From: Comamonadaceae bacterium
Lineage (GTDB): Bacteria > Pseudomonadota > Gammaproteobacteria > Burkholderiales > Burkholderiaceae_C
Assembly (NCBI GenBank): GCA_027488985.1
Contig: JAIYAR010000006.1
Location: forward strand, 62,001 to 126,000
DNA length: 64,000 nt
Direction of reading: 5' to 3'
The position numbers and the translations under genes were made by a program. Of the stretch, positions 1-10,020 are shown one piece after another. Under the pieces are notes generated by a model. It was not told where the DNA came from, ran no database searches, and saw only the letters and a program-made list of their open reading frames with translations. The stretch's first letter is position 1. Each line of letters opens with the position of its first letter.

Positions 1-800
1 GCAACAAGTTCCCCAAGGACGGCCCGGGACTCAAGGCCAAACTGGACGAATACGGATTGGCCTGTGTGTCAGGCTGGTATTCCGGCTTTCTGGCCGAGGT
101 GCCGGCAGGCCAGAGCGATGCCGATGCGGTAGCCGCTGAGGTAGAGCGATGCAAGGCACACATGAGCCGCCTTCAGTACAACCAGGTCAAAGTAGTGGTC
201 TATGGCGAATGCGCCGGCACCATCCAAGGAAACATCGATACCCCACTGGCCAAGCGCCCGCGTTTTCAGTCGGACGCCCAGTGGGAGGCCTACGGCCAGC
301 GCCTCAATGCTTTCGGCTCTCACTTGCAAGCCACCTACGGCATCACACTGGCCTACCACCACCACATGGGCGCCTATGTGGAGTCTCCCGCCGACATCGA
401 CCACCTCATGCAAGTGACCGACGCGCAATCGGTCGGCCTGCTGTTTGACACCGGTCACGCCTTTTACGGCGGCGCAACCAACCCCCACTCGGTTCTGTCA
501 AAGCACCTGGACCGCGTGGTGCACGTGCACTGCAAGGATGTGCGACCCGCCGTGATCACACAGGCCCGCAACGACGGCTGGAGCTTTTTGAATGGCGTGA
601 TCAACGGCACTTTCACCGTGCCGGGCGACGGGGTAATTGACTTCGACGCCGTTCTGACCGCACTCAAACAATCCGGCTACGAAGGCTGGCTGGTGGTGGA
701 GGCCGAGCAAGACCCCGCCGTCGCACCCAGCTACCAATATGCCAAGAAGGGCTTTGACACGCTCTCTGGCATCGTCCAACGCCTGAGCCAAGGAGCCTGA
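1..800 (+). CDS. iolE: Myo-inosose-2 dehydratase IolE (5' end outside window)
   Basis: IolE dehydrates 2-keto-myo-inositol (scyllo-inosose), the second step of cytoplasmic myo-inositol catabolism. The frame is open from base 3 and begins NKFPKDGPGLKAKLDEYG, so about 30 residues at the amino end lie outside the window. Family marks are the YHHHMG stretch, ESPADIDHLM, and LLFDTGHAFYGG near the metal site of this TIM-barrel family (sugar phosphate isomerase/epimerase fold). The stop lies one base before the start of iolB, so the two genes are translationally close. Identity is well supported by these motifs and by the iolB neighbour. Confidence 0.92.
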   Translation, partial: NKFPKDGPGLKAKLDEYGLACVSGWYSGFLAEVPAGQSDADAVAAEVERCKAHMSRLQYNQVKVVVYGECAGTIQGNIDTPLAKRPRFQSDAQWEAYGQRLNAFGSHLQATYGITLAYHHHMGAYVESPADIDHLMQVTDAQSVGLLFDTGHAFYGGATNPHSVLSKHLDRVVHVHCKDVRPAVITQARNDGWSFLNGVINGTFTVPGDGVIDFDAVLTALKQSGYEGWLVVEAEQDPAVAPSYQYAKKGFDTLSGIVQRLSQGA

Positions 801-801
801 C

Positions 802-1617
802 ATGGTCAGCCCCCTGCTTGCCAAAGCCGCCCCCAGCGGACGCGAGATTGTGTCCGTCACCCCGGAACGGGCGGGCTGGACTTTTGTGGGTTTCAAGGCA
901 CTGCGCCTGAATGCGCAGGAATCCGAGGCCATGGCCACCGGTTCCCGGGAATTGTGCCTAGTGGTACTCACCGGCACAGTCACCGTGACGGTGGATGGAG
1001 TGAGCTATGGTCCGTTGGGCACGCGCAGCAGCGTGTTTGACGCGCAGTCACCCGCAGCGGTGTATGTGCCAAGCGGTAAGCAGGTCCAGGTGCTTGCAAG
1101 CACCGACGCAGAACTCGCCCTTTGCACCGCCCCATGCGACAACGCAGCACGATCGGTACGGGTCCTGGATCCCGCAACCATGCGCCGCAGCACCCGGGGC
1201 AAGGGCAGCAACACCCGCTACGTCTGCGACATCCTTCCGCACGACGACCCCACAGCGGCCCATTTGCTGGTCGTGGAAGTCATCACACCCGCGGGCCACT
1301 CCTCCAGTTACCCGCCGCACAAACACGACCTGGAACAACCCCCGGTAGAAACGCAGTTGGAGGAAACCTACTACCACCGGCTGAATCCACCGCAAGGCTT
1401 TGCCTTCCAGCGGGTGTACACCGACGACAGGACTCTGGACGAGGCCTGTGCGGTGGAGAACCACGACGTGGTCATGGTGCCCAAGGGTTACCACCCGGTG
1501 GTGGCGCCCCATGGTTACGACCTGTATTACCTGAACGTCATGGCGGGCCCCAACCGCTTCTGGGTCTTCAAAAACGACCCCGCGCATGAGTGGATGCTTG
1601 CCCCTCAGCTCCCCTGA
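802..1617 (+). CDS. iolB: 5-deoxy-glucuronate isomerase IolB
   Basis: IolB isomerises 5-deoxy-D-glucuronate to 2-deoxy-5-keto-D-gluconate in myo-inositol breakdown. The 271-residue protein is of normal length and is a double cupin. The carboxy half carries the family's metal-binding region, with YPPHKHD, QLEETYYHR and a later GYHPVVAPHGYDLYYLNVM. It starts with ATG one base after the iolE stop. It is the last iol gene here. A 218-base gap then separates it from the xylose operon, so co-transcription with xyl genes is not implied. Confidence 0.95.
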   Translation: MVSPLLAKAAPSGREIVSVTPERAGWTFVGFKALRLNAQESEAMATGSRELCLVVLTGTVTVTVDGVSYGPLGTRSSVFDAQSPAAVYVPSGKQVQVLASTDAELALCTAPCDNAARSVRVLDPATMRRSTRGKGSNTRYVCDILPHDDPTAAHLLVVEVITPAGHSSSYPPHKHDLEQPPVETQLEETYYHRLNPPQGFAFQRVYTDDRTLDEACAVENHDVVMVPKGYHPVVAPHGYDLYYLNVMAGPNRFWVFKNDPAHEWMLAPQLP

Positions 1618-1835
1618 GAAGTTACTTGCCGATTACTCATCGTTTTCCCTAGTGCCCGGCCGACTTCAATCAGTGATACTTGGTTTTCCTTCCGAACTAA
1701 ATGGTGCAGAACACCTAGTAGCAAGGCAGGAAGCGGTCAACCCCTTGCTCGATAAAGCGTTGTGGTGAAGCTGCGGATTGCAGCAGGCAATTTAACTTGA
1801 TGCCCATTCCGGGCCTTTTACAACTGGAGACAAGT
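1618..1835 (+). promoter_or_regulatory. Intergenic leader upstream of xylF
   Basis: This 218-base gap between iolB and xylF must hold the promoter of the xylose operon. It is visibly richer in A and T than the flanking genes. The only clear element is the ribosome binding site GGAG at 1826-1829, seven bases before the ATG at 1836. I could not assign a convincing -35/-10 pair, a terminator for iolB, or an operator for the ROK repressor. The 60-codon frame across 1586-1768 is not supported as a gene. Confidence 0.5.
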
Positions 1836-2855
1836 ATGAAATTTCAACGTCAACTTACCGCACTGGCTCTGGCCATGGCAGCAGGTTCCTCTTTTGCCCA
1901 ATTGACCGTCGGTGTGAGCTTCGACGCCTACCAGGAAGAACGCTGGAAGACCGACGAAGCCGCCATCAAGGCTGAGCTGGCCAAGTCTGGTGCCAAGTAC
2001 ATCATGTCTGACGCTGGCTCCTCCACAGAAAAGCAACTGACTGACATTGACAGCCTGATCGCCAAAGGCGCCAAGGTTCTGATCATTCTGGCCCGCGACA
2101 AAGACGCGATCCTGCCTGCTGTGAACAAAGCTGCCCAGTTGAAGATCCCAGTGATTGCCTATGACCGCCTGTTCGAAGCTCCCGGCACCACTTACATCAC
2201 TTTCGACAACAAAGAAGTGGGCCGCATGACCGCCCGCGCCATCCTGGCTGTCAAACCCAAGGGCAACTACGCCATCATCAAGGGTGATCCAGGTGACAAC
2301 AACGCCAACTTCCTGCGTGAAGGCCAAGGCGAAGTTCTGGAAGCCGCAATCAAGAGCGGTGACGTGAAGATCGTCGGTGAAGAATTCACCGCCGGCTGGA
2401 ACCCCCAGAACGCCCAGAAAAACATGGAACAGATCCTGACCAAGAACGGCAACAAGGTCGACGCGGTTGTGGCACAAAACGACGGCATGGCCGGCGGTGT
2501 AGTGGCTGCCCTGACAGCCAAGGGCCTGCAAGGCATCCCCGTTTCCGGCCAGGACGGTGACCACGCTGCGCTGAACCGCGTGGCTCTGGGCACCCAGACT
2601 GTGTCCGTGTGGAAGAACTCTGCTGACCTCGGTACCGCTGCTGCCAAGGCTGCTGTTGAACTGGGTTCCGGCAAGCCTGTGACCGGCGCTGCTGATTGGG
2701 CCGGCGGCCCCAAGAAGACGACACTGAAGTCCATCTTCCTGAAGCCAATTCCTGTGACCCAAGCCAACCTGGATGTGGTTCTGAAGGCCGGCTACATCAA
2801 GAAAGACGTGCTCTGCAAGGGTGCAGACGCTTCCAAAGTGGCTGCCTGCAAGTAA
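1836..2855 (+). CDS. xylF: D-xylose ABC transporter substrate-binding protein XylF
   Basis: Periplasmic binding protein that delivers D-xylose to the XylHG importer. The chosen ATG is preceded by GGAG and opens a signal peptide (MKFQRQLTALALAMAAGSSFAQ) cleaved after about residue 21. An upstream in-frame TTG at 1797 is rejected because it has no leader sequence. The mature part follows XylF closely: VGVSFDAYQEERW, AYDRLFEAP, ITFDNKEVGRM, KGDPGDNNANFLREGQ, VVAQNDGMAGG and VSGQDGD, a type I periplasmic sugar-binding fold. At 339 residues it is the normal length. The matching permease, ATPase, kinase and isomerase genes follow. Confidence 0.95.
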   Translation: MKFQRQLTALALAMAAGSSFAQLTVGVSFDAYQEERWKTDEAAIKAELAKSGAKYIMSDAGSSTEKQLTDIDSLIAKGAKVLIILARDKDAILPAVNKAAQLKIPVIAYDRLFEAPGTTYITFDNKEVGRMTARAILAVKPKGNYAIIKGDPGDNNANFLREGQGEVLEAAIKSGDVKIVGEEFTAGWNPQNAQKNMEQILTKNGNKVDAVVAQNDGMAGGVVAALTAKGLQGIPVSGQDGDHAALNRVALGTQTVSVWKNSADLGTAAAKAAVELGSGKPVTGAADWAGGPKKTTLKSIFLKPIPVTQANLDVVLKAGYIKKDVLCKGADASKVAACK

Positions 2856-2883
2856 GCGTTTTTTCTAACTCACGTTAGTCACT

Positions 2884-2927
2884 CACCGCGGGCCGGGCAT
2901 GTGCTTGGTGCCCGCGGTGTCTTTTTG
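2884..2927 (+). terminator. Hairpin plus T-run between xylF and xylH (probable attenuator)
   Basis: A perfect 10-base stem, CACCGCGGGC at 2884-2893 and its complement at 2910-2919, encloses a 16-base loop and is followed by TCTTTTT. It has the form of an intrinsic terminator but lies inside the operon, just after the binding-protein gene. A partial stop here would give more XylF than membrane components, a common arrangement in binding-protein-dependent importers. The hairpin may also protect the xylF message from 3' decay. Confidence 0.8.
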
Positions 2928-2960
2928 GAACTCCGTTTTCGGTTTCGTTAGGGGAAGTCA

Positions 2961-4151
2961 ATGAATCAAGCCTTAAAAAACTTGAAGCATTCGGCCATCG
3001 ATTGGCGCATGGTGCTGATGACCGCAGTGTTGGTGGTCACCACCATTATTTTTAATGTTCTGTCCGACGGCATATTTTTCTCTGCCGAAAATCTTTACAA
3101 CATCGCACAACAGACGGCGGTGGTCGGCATCCTGGCGACCGTCATGGTGCTGATCATTGTGGCCCGTCACATCGACCTGTCGGTCGGTTCCGTGATGGGT
3201 TTTGTGGGTGTACTTATCGCCTTTTTGATGTACACCCTGAACTGGTCGTGGCCTAGCGCCTGTCTGGCCGGTTTGGCTGCCTGTATTGTGGTGGCCGTTT
3301 ACCAAGGTGCATTGACTGCCTATGTGGGCGTTCCGTCCTTTGTGGTCACTTTGGGTGGCTTGATGTCTTTCCGCGGCGCTGCATATCTGGTCGCGGATGG
3401 CAAAACACAACCATTGTCGGATCCTTTCTTCCTGACATTGGGCGGTGGCTTTAATGGCGGCATCGGCACCTCAGCGAGCTGGATTCTGGGCGGTGTGATT
3501 TCGCTGGGCATTGTCTTGTCCATGCTGGCCAAACGCCGCTCGAAACAGCGCTACGACGTACCTACCAATTCCCTGGGCATGGACATTGTGCTGTCCTTGA
3601 TTCCGATCGTTCTGGTGATGGGTTTTGTGGCAATCATGAACTCCTACCAGATCCCCGGAAAAGACGATGCTCAAGGCGTTCCAATTCCCGTACTGATCTG
3701 GGGCGCGGTGGCATTGCTTATGGCATTTATCGTGCACCGCACACGATTCGGCCGCTATGTGTTCGCCATGGGCGGCAACCCGGACGCCGCGGCGTTGGTC
3801 GGCATTCCTGTGAAGCGCGTAACCATGATGTTGTTCCTCCTGCTGGCGGTGCTCACTACTGTGGCAGCGATTGTGGCCATCTCCCGCCTGAATGCCGGCA
3901 CCAACTCACTGGGTAACAACCTCGAGTTGCTGGTGATCGCCGCCACCGTGATCGGCGGTACCGCACTCGCAGGTGGCAGCGGCACGATTCTGGGCTCCGT
4001 GTTGGGCGCTCTGATCATGCAATGTATTGACAGCGGCATGTTGCTGCTGGATGTGTCCATCGGTACGCGCTACGTCATCATCGGTCAGGTGCTGATTGCG
4101 GCAGTGGTGTTCGATGTGGCCTATCGCAAATGGACTGGAGAAGTGCTGTGA
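2961..4151 (+). CDS. xylH: D-xylose ABC transporter permease XylH
   Basis: Inner-membrane subunit of the xylose importer, 396 residues, mostly hydrophobic helices. Family marks include [15 protein letters not shown] in the amino third, [20 protein letters not shown] in the cytoplasmic coupling region, and [19 protein letters not shown] followed by [19 protein letters not shown] at the end. The ATG follows AGGGGAAG. The stop TGA overlaps the GTG start of xylG by four bases, indicating coupled translation. Confidence 0.95.
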   Translation: MNQALKNLKHSAIDWRMVLMTAVLVVTTIIFNVLSDGIFFSAENLYNIAQQTAVVGILATVMVLIIVARHIDLSVGSVMGFVGVLIAFLMYTLNWSWPSACLAGLAACIVVAVYQGALTAYVGVPSFVVTLGGLMSFRGAAYLVADGKTQPLSDPFFLTLGGGFNGGIGTSASWILGGVISLGIVLSMLAKRRSKQRYDVPTNSLGMDIVLSLIPIVLVMGFVAIMNSYQIPGKDDAQGVPIPVLIWGAVALLMAFIVHRTRFGRYVFAMGGNPDAAALVGIPVKRVTMMLFLLLAVLTTVAAIVAISRLNAGTNSLGNNLELLVIAATVIGGTALAGGSGTILGSVLGALIMQCIDSGMLLLDVSIGTRYVIIGQVLIAAVVFDVAYRKWTGEVL

Positions 4152-4963
4152 GCGCCAACATGGAAGCCCAAAAAAACAAAGCTGCGGTGGACCCCAACAA
4201 ATGTTTGGTGGAAATGCGCAACATCAACAAGTCCTTCGGCGGTGTGCACGCTGTGGAGAACGTCAGCATCAACCTCTACCCGGGCGAAGTGGTCGCAGTG
4301 CTGGGGCACAACGGTGCGGGCAAGTCCACGCTGATGAAGATGTTGGCAGGCGCTTACCCCATCGACAGCGGTGACGTGATCATCAACGGCACCAAGGCCA
4401 ACATTCGCACCCCTGCGGATGCGCAGGCCGCAGGCATTGAATCCATCTACCAGACCTTGGCGCTGGCCGACAACCTGGACTCGGTAGCCAACCTGTTCCT
4501 CGGGCGCGAACTGCTGACCGCCTGGAATACGCTGGACGACCATCGCATGGATGCCGATGCGCGCAAGGTGTTTCAACGCTTGAACAAAAACTTCAAGAAT
4601 TACCACACCCCGGTGCGCCGGCTCTCGGGTGGGCAGCGTCAGGTCGTGGCGATTTCGCGCGCCATCTACTTCAACGCGCAAATCCTCATCATGGACGAAC
4701 CCACGGCCGCCCTGGGCCCCGAGGAAACCGCCATGGTGGCCAAGCTGATTGAGCAGCTCAAAGCCGAAGGTGTGGGCATTTTCCTTATCAGTCACGACAT
4801 GCACGACGTGTTCGCACTGAGTGACCGGCTGGCTGTGATGAAGAACGGGAAAGTGGTCGGCACGTATCGCACTCAGGACGTCACAGAAGACGAAGTGCTG
4901 GGCATGATCATTCTTGGCAAGAAACCTGACGGAAAACCTGAAACCGATCGCAGCCCGCGCTAA
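4148..4963 (+). CDS. xylG: Sugar ABC transporter ATP-binding protein XylG (single ATPase domain)
   Basis: ATPase that powers xylose import. The GTG at 4148 overlaps the xylH stop (GTGA) and is chosen over an ATG at 4130 inside xylH. The 271-residue product has one complete nucleotide-binding domain: Walker A GHNGAGKS at residues 53-60, signature LSGGQRQ near 159 and Walker [11 protein letters not shown] near 179. E. coli XylG has two such domains in about 510 residues, so this is the half-size form that presumably works as a homodimer, as FrcA-type ATPases do. No second domain or remnant follows. The ROK gene starts 30 bases downstream. Confidence 0.9.
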   Translation: MSANMEAQKNKAAVDPNKCLVEMRNINKSFGGVHAVENVSINLYPGEVVAVLGHNGAGKSTLMKMLAGAYPIDSGDVIINGTKANIRTPADAQAAGIESIYQTLALADNLDSVANLFLGRELLTAWNTLDDHRMDADARKVFQRLNKNFKNYHTPVRRLSGGQRQVVAISRAIYFNAQILIMDEPTAALGPEETAMVAKLIEQLKAEGVGIFLISHDMHDVFALSDRLAVMKNGKVVGTYRTQDVTEDEVLGMIILGKKPDGKPETDRSPR

Positions 4964-4993
4964 TCTGCGCTGCTGCATCCACCGGCATTTGCC

Positions 4994-6217
4994 ATGAAAA
5001 CGACGGGCGATTTGCAGCTCCTCAGACGCATCAATCGCAGTGTTCTGCTGCGATTGATGCTCGTAAGCCCCGGGCTATCTCGCGCCCGGCTGGCGAGCAT
5101 GAGCGGGTTGACCAAATCCACTGTCAGCGGGTTGGTTCGCGAACTGATCGACGAGCACTGGCTGGTGGAATCTGACTCTACGGTAGCAGCCCAGGGAATG
5201 GGCCGCCCTTCCACACCTTTGCATGTTGAAAGCAGCACCCGCGTGCTGATAGGCATTGAAATCGCGGTGGAGTGCTTGCGGCTGGTCTGTGTGACCATCC
5301 AAGGGAAAATCATCTCCCAGACAGAGGCGCCACTCACTAATCGGCAGCCCCAGCGCGTATGCACCCAGGTCGCAAAAATGGTGCAGAAGCTGTTCAAACA
5401 GCTGCAGTCCGATGGGCTACTGCTTTGTGGCGTGGGCATTTGCCTGCCCGGTGCTATCAATGACGAGTCCGGCATCGTGCGACTGGCTCCGAATCTGGAA
5501 TGGCGCAACGTGGCCTTTCTCCCCATGATTGCCGAAGCCTTCTGCGCGGCAGGACTTCCTGCCACCCAAATCCATCTCCAAAACGATGCGGATGCCGCCG
5601 CCCTAAGCGAATATGAATTCGGCACCTTTGACGGCGAGGACCCCCTCATCTTTATCAATTGTGATGTCGGTGTCGGCGCTGGCATTGTGCTCAATGACCG
5701 TCTGTTTACCGGCTCAGTAGGCACCGCGGGTGAAATCGGGCACACCATTTTGCAGATCAATGGCCCACTGTGTTCATGCGGACGCAACGGCTGTGCCGAG
5801 ACCTTTATCGGTTCGCGCTTCCTTCGCAAAAAGGCTGATGTACAAGCCGCCGGGCAGTATCTCGGTGTATTGATACAAAACCTCGACGCAATGTTCAACC
5901 CCCGTGTGCTTGTGCTGGGAGGCCGTTCTTGCGTCAATAACCCTTCGTTGGTAGAAACTGCGCGGCACACCCTTTTGACCTATGCCCAGGGGGCAGGCTT
6001 GCCGGCTCCTCAAGTGCGCCCAGCACGATACGGCCTGCAGGCTGCAGCCGTGGGTGCTGCGGCGCTGGTGTTGCACCGTTTCCTGCGTCCCATGCTGCTG
6101 GGCGCCAGCATCGAGTCCACCACCGGCAAGCCCACTGCGCAGGTCGCAAAACCCTCCACCCCGCCGGTGCGCCAGCCCCGGCCCGCTCCTGAAAGCCCCC
6201 ATGTTCTTAGGCATTGA
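4994..6217 (+). CDS. xylR: ROK-family transcriptional repressor of the xylose operon (XylR type)
   Basis: Likely xylose-responsive repressor. Residues 10-55 form a winged helix-turn-helix (RARLASMSGLTKSTVSGLV). The rest is a ROK domain with the zinc motif CSCGRNGCAETF and the HxxxxxxG-type sugar-site region GTAGEIGHTI. The kinase phosphate loop is not conserved, as expected of a regulator. It has 407 residues and begins at an ATG. The gene sits between transporter and catabolic genes and its end overlaps the start of xylB by 17 bases, so the repressor is made from the operon it probably controls. The ligand is inferred from context. Confidence 0.85.
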   Translation: MKTTGDLQLLRRINRSVLLRLMLVSPGLSRARLASMSGLTKSTVSGLVRELIDEHWLVESDSTVAAQGMGRPSTPLHVESSTRVLIGIEIAVECLRLVCVTIQGKIISQTEAPLTNRQPQRVCTQVAKMVQKLFKQLQSDGLLLCGVGICLPGAINDESGIVRLAPNLEWRNVAFLPMIAEAFCAAGLPATQIHLQNDADAAALSEYEFGTFDGEDPLIFINCDVGVGAGIVLNDRLFTGSVGTAGEIGHTILQINGPLCSCGRNGCAETFIGSRFLRKKADVQAAGQYLGVLIQNLDAMFNPRVLVLGGRSCVNNPSLVETARHTLLTYAQGAGLPAPQVRPARYGLQAAAVGAAALVLHRFLRPMLLGASIESTTGKPTAQVAKPSTPPVRQPRPAPESPHVLRH

Positions 6218-7661
6218 TATCGGCACCTCCGAGGTAAAGACTCTTCTATTGAGTGAGACTCACGAAGTCATCGGCGTTGCCGGCGCCGCTCTCGAGGTAT
6301 CCCGTCCGGCTCCAGGCCACAGTGAGCAATCCCCCGAAAGCTGGTGGACTGGTACCCAAACAGCCCTAGCCGCCCTGCGCACACGCCATCCGGAGGCCTA
6401 CGCCGCCGTGTCGGCTATCGGCCTGTCAGGTCAGATGCATGGCGCGGTGTTGCTGGACAAAGACGATGCTGTTTTGCGCCCGGCCATTTTGTGGAACGAC
6501 GTGCGCAGTGCTGCCGAATGCCTGGACCTGATGGCCGAGCTGCCCGCACTGCCACAGCTCGCCGGCAGTCTGGCCATGCCGGGCTTCACTGCGCCCAAGC
6601 TGCGTTGGCTGGCCACTCACGAGCCGGAGGTGTTTTCCGAAGTTGCCAAAGTGCTGCTGCCCAAAGACTATGTCCGTCTTTTGCTCACCGGCGAATACAT
6701 TACCGACCTCTCTGACGCCAGCGGCACCATGTGGCTCGATGTGGCAAAACGTACCTGGTCGCGGGAATTGCTGGCCCTGACCGGACTCAGCGAATCGCAC
6801 ATGCCGCGCCTTGCCGAGGGAAGCGCGTCGGGTGGCGTCTTGAGCGCCAGCGCGGCAAAGCTGCTGGGTTTACGGCCCGGTATTGTGGTGGCAGGCGGCG
6901 CGGGCGACAACGCGTCCAGCGCTATCGGCATGGGTGCGGTGCAAGCAGGGCAAGGCTTCTTGTCGCTGGGTACTAGCGGCGTGCTGTTTGTTGTGACGCC
7001 GAGCTACCAACCTAACGCTGCCAGCGCGACCCACGCGTTTTGCCACGCCATCCCGGGACGCTGGCACCAGATGAGCGTAATGCTCTCAGCCGCGAGCTGC
7101 CTCCAGTGGGCGGCCGGTGCTTTAGGCGTGGCATCTGCTGGTGCACTTGAAGCCCTGGCCAGCCAACTCAGCGCCGCACAGCAAGCTGAAGCACCGCTGT
7201 TTTTGCCTTACTTGAGTGGCGAACGCACACCCCACAACGACGCACGTATTCGTGGCAGCTTCCATGGCCTGAGCGGAGGCACCGATCAAGCCGCCCTGGC
7301 CTATGCCGTCATCGAGGGTGTGAGCTTCGGTTTGACTGATGGACTCAAAGCACTTCAACAGGCGGGCAGCACGGTGAGCAGGCTCTCGCTAGTAGGTGGC
7401 GGCGCGCGCAGTGCCTTTTGGGCACAACAGCTGGCCTCCTCGCTGAACATCGAAATAGTCACGCATGCGGAATCCACTGCAGGCGGTGCTTTAGGTGCAG
7501 CGCGACTGGCCTGGCTGGCTACCGGTGCCAGCGAAGCAATGGTGTGCGTTCCGCCCGCCATCGACAAGATTTACCAACCTGACGCAGCTGAACAAGCCCG
7601 CCTGGCCCCACGCTACGCGCGCTTCAGCGCCTTGTACCAAGCCCTCAAGAACATTCATTGA
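6201..7661 (+). CDS. xylB: Xylulokinase XylB
   Basis: Phosphorylates D-xylulose to D-xylulose 5-phosphate, the entry to the pentose phosphate pathway. The ATG at 6201 gives MFLGIDIGTSEVKTLLL, the standard start of a FGGY kinase with its ATP-binding phosphate loop. Upstream codons in the same frame lie inside xylR and lack family similarity. Other marks are GLSGQMHGAVLLDKD, the catalytic-base region LWNDVRS, and FLSLGTSGVLFV and LVGGGARSAFW in the carboxy half. The 486-residue length is typical. It overlaps xylR by 17 bases and lies 24 bases before xylA. Confidence 0.95.
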   Translation: MFLGIDIGTSEVKTLLLSETHEVIGVAGAALEVSRPAPGHSEQSPESWWTGTQTALAALRTRHPEAYAAVSAIGLSGQMHGAVLLDKDDAVLRPAILWNDVRSAAECLDLMAELPALPQLAGSLAMPGFTAPKLRWLATHEPEVFSEVAKVLLPKDYVRLLLTGEYITDLSDASGTMWLDVAKRTWSRELLALTGLSESHMPRLAEGSASGGVLSASAAKLLGLRPGIVVAGGAGDNASSAIGMGAVQAGQGFLSLGTSGVLFVVTPSYQPNAASATHAFCHAIPGRWHQMSVMLSAASCLQWAAGALGVASAGALEALASQLSAAQQAEAPLFLPYLSGERTPHNDARIRGSFHGLSGGTDQAALAYAVIEGVSFGLTDGLKALQQAGSTVSRLSLVGGGARSAFWAQQLASSLNIEIVTHAESTAGGALGAARLAWLATGASEAMVCVPPAIDKIYQPDAAEQARLAPRYARFSALYQALKNIH

Positions 7662-7685
7662 TTCATTAACCATAGGATTCGAACC

Positions 7686-9002
7686 ATGAGCAGCTACTTC
7701 AACGCCATCCCGACCATCGCCTTTGAAGGTCCCCAATCCCAGAACCCACTGGCTTTCAAGTGGTACGACAAAGACCGCTTGGTGCTGGGCAAGCGCATGG
7801 AAGACCACCTGCGTTTTGCGGTGTGCTACTGGCACAGCTTCTGCTGGAACGGTTTTGACCCCTTTGGCTACGACGGCACTTTCGAGCGTCCCTGGCAGCG
7901 GATTGCGGACCCCATGGCTGCCGCAAAGGCCAAGGCCGACGTGGCCTTTGAATTTTTCAGCAAGCTGGGTGCGCCTTTTTATTGCTTCCACGACCGTGAC
8001 GTAGCCCCTGAAGGAGCCACACCGCGTGAGAGTGTGTCCAACCTGCACGCCATGGTCGACTACCTGGCTGCCAAACAACAAGAGACGGGCATGAAGCTGC
8101 TGTGGGGCACCGCCAACCTCTTCAGCCACCGCCGTTTCATGGGTGGCGCGGCGACCAACCCAGACCCCGAGATTTTTGCCATGGGCGCCCTTCAGGTGAA
8201 AGAAGCCATGGATGCCACACTCAAACTCGGCGGCGCCAACTACGTGCTGTGGGGCGGCCGTGAAGGCTACGAGACCCTGCTCAACACCAAGATGGGCCAC
8301 GAACTCGACCAGATGGGCCGCTTCCTGCACATGGTGGTGGACTACAAACACAAAATCGGATTCCAGGGCGCCATCCTGCTCGAACCCAAGCCGCGCGAGC
8401 CCTCCAAGCACCAGTACGACTTCGACGTCGCCACCGTGCACGGCTTCCTGCTCAAGCACGGGCTGGACAAAGAGATCAAGGTCAACATCGAGGCTAACCA
8501 CGCCACCCTGGCCGGGCACAGTTTTGAGCACGAAATCGCCAGTGCCGTTGACTTGGGCATCTTCGGCTCCATCGACATGAACCGCGGCGACATGCAATGC
8601 CAGTGGGATACAGACCAGTTCCCCAACAACATTCCCGAGACCGCACTGGCCATGTACCTCATCGTCAAAGGTGGCGGCTTCACCACCGGTGGCGTGAACT
8701 TTGACAGCAAGGTACGCCGTCAATCTATCGACCCGGAAGACATGTTCTACGGCCATATCGGTGGCATGGACGTGACCGCACGCGCCTTGCTCATTGCCGA
8801 GGCCATGATTCAGGACGGTCGCTTTGCCAAGCACACCGAAGATCGCTACGCAGGCTGGAACAGCGGTTTCGGCAAAGACATGTTCGATGGCAAACATACC
8901 CTGGACGACGTGGCCAACCATGTACTGGCGCGCAATACAGACGTTCGTCCGGTCTCAGGCCGTCAGGAACACCTCGAGAACCTGCTGAACTCTTTTATCT
9001 GA
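7686..9002 (+). CDS. xylA: Xylose isomerase XylA
   Basis: Interconverts D-xylose and D-xylulose using two divalent metals. The 438-residue length and sequence fit the long (class II) group. The start region reads [16 protein letters not shown]. The catalytic-histidine region is [13 protein letters not shown]. Metal-binding regions follow in [26 protein letters not shown], and GSIDMNRGD with QWDTDQFP. The ATG is preceded by AGGA. xylA follows xylB by 24 bases, so isomerase, kinase and importer form one pathway. Confidence 0.97.
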   Translation: MSSYFNAIPTIAFEGPQSQNPLAFKWYDKDRLVLGKRMEDHLRFAVCYWHSFCWNGFDPFGYDGTFERPWQRIADPMAAAKAKADVAFEFFSKLGAPFYCFHDRDVAPEGATPRESVSNLHAMVDYLAAKQQETGMKLLWGTANLFSHRRFMGGAATNPDPEIFAMGALQVKEAMDATLKLGGANYVLWGGREGYETLLNTKMGHELDQMGRFLHMVVDYKHKIGFQGAILLEPKPREPSKHQYDFDVATVHGFLLKHGLDKEIKVNIEANHATLAGHSFEHEIASAVDLGIFGSIDMNRGDMQCQWDTDQFPNNIPETALAMYLIVKGGGFTTGGVNFDSKVRRQSIDPEDMFYGHIGGMDVTARALLIAEAMIQDGRFAKHTEDRYAGWNSGFGKDMFDGKHTLDDVANHVLARNTDVRPVSGRQEHLENLLNSFI

Positions 9003-9013
9003 TCGATCTCGCC

Positions 9014-10012
9014 ATGAAGAAAGTCGTTTGGGGCGTGCTCAGCACCGCCAGGATCGGTTGGGAAAAAGTCATCCCGGCCATGCAACAAGGCGAACATTGC
9101 GAAATACGCGCCATCGCCTCGCGCAATCTGGAAAAAGGCCGCGCTTGGGCCGACAAGCTAGGCATCCCCCAAGCGTACGGCAGCTATGAGGAGTTGTTGG
9201 CCGACCCTGAAATAGAGGCCATTTACAACCCCCTGCCTAACGACCAGCACGTGCCTCTGACCCTGGCGGCAGCCCGGGCCGGCAAGCATGTGCTGTGCGA
9301 GAAGCCGGCGGCCCTCACCGCTACGCAGGCCGCCGAACTGCGCGAAGTCGCCGGCAGAGTGCACATCATGGAGGCTTTCATGGTGCGCTTTCACCCGCAA
9401 TGGATTGCGGTGCGCGAGCGGGTGCAAAGCGGCGAATTGGGTGACCTGCGCGCGGTACAAACGTACTTTTCCTATTTCAACCGCGACCCGGGCAACATCC
9501 GCAACCAGGCTGACATCGGCGGTGGCGCGCTATACGACATTGGCTGCTATCCCGTCGTTACAGGGCGCTTTTTGTTTGGTGCTGAGCCGCGTCGCGTTAT
9601 CGCGCTCATAGACCGGGACCCGGAGTTCAAGACCGACCGCATGGTCAGCGCATTGGTGGACTTTGGCGAGGGCCGGCGCCTGGACTTCACGGTCTCCACA
9701 CAATCCGTGCCCTACCAACGTGTACAGATATGCGGAACCAAGAAGCGCATTGAGATCCAGATTCCTTTCAATGCGCCCCTGGGCGGCTCCTGCGAGGTGT
9801 ATTCCGACGACGGCACCTGCCTCGATGGGCAATCCACCACCACGGAAACTATCCCCGCCTGCAACCAATACACCTTGCAAGGCGACGCGTTTTCGCGCGT
9901 CGTGCGCGGCGAGATCAGCCTGCCTTACGGCGTGGAAGACGCCATTCGCAATATGCGGGTGATTGATGCTTTGTTTGAGTCTGAGAAAACCGGTGCATGG
10001 GTCACCATCTGA
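9014..10012 (+). CDS. Gfo/Idh/MocA-family NAD(P)-dependent sugar oxidoreductase
   Basis: A 332-residue dehydrogenase of the glucose-fructose oxidoreductase / inositol dehydrogenase family. The amino end carries a Rossmann fold (VVWGVLSTARIGWEKVIPAM), then the family's lysine motif in GKHVLCEKPAALT near residue 95. The carboxy half begins at GGGALYDIGCYPV, the substrate and tetramer region. It starts 11 bases after xylA in the same direction. It could be a D-xylose dehydrogenase feeding an oxidative side route, or could act on a related sugar. Nothing in the sequence fixes the substrate. Confidence 0.85.
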   Translation: MKKVVWGVLSTARIGWEKVIPAMQQGEHCEIRAIASRNLEKGRAWADKLGIPQAYGSYEELLADPEIEAIYNPLPNDQHVPLTLAAARAGKHVLCEKPAALTATQAAELREVAGRVHIMEAFMVRFHPQWIAVRERVQSGELGDLRAVQTYFSYFNRDPGNIRNQADIGGGALYDIGCYPVVTGRFLFGAEPRRVIALIDRDPEFKTDRMVSALVDFGEGRRLDFTVSTQSVPYQRVQICGTKKRIEIQIPFNAPLGGSCEVYSDDGTCLDGQSTTTETIPACNQYTLQGDAFSRVVRGEISLPYGVEDAIRNMRVIDALFESEKTGAWVTI

Positions 10013-10020
10013 GGAGCTGA

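Noticed and set aside
1586..1768. 60-codon frame in the gap between iolB and xylF
   Set aside because: It overlaps the iolB end, has no ribosome site and no family-like sequence, and occupies the likely promoter region.
7491..8921. Long antisense frame (476 codons) opposite xylB and xylA
   Set aside because: It is a mirror of strong codon bias in high-GC genes. The sense strand encodes clear xylulokinase and xylose isomerase.
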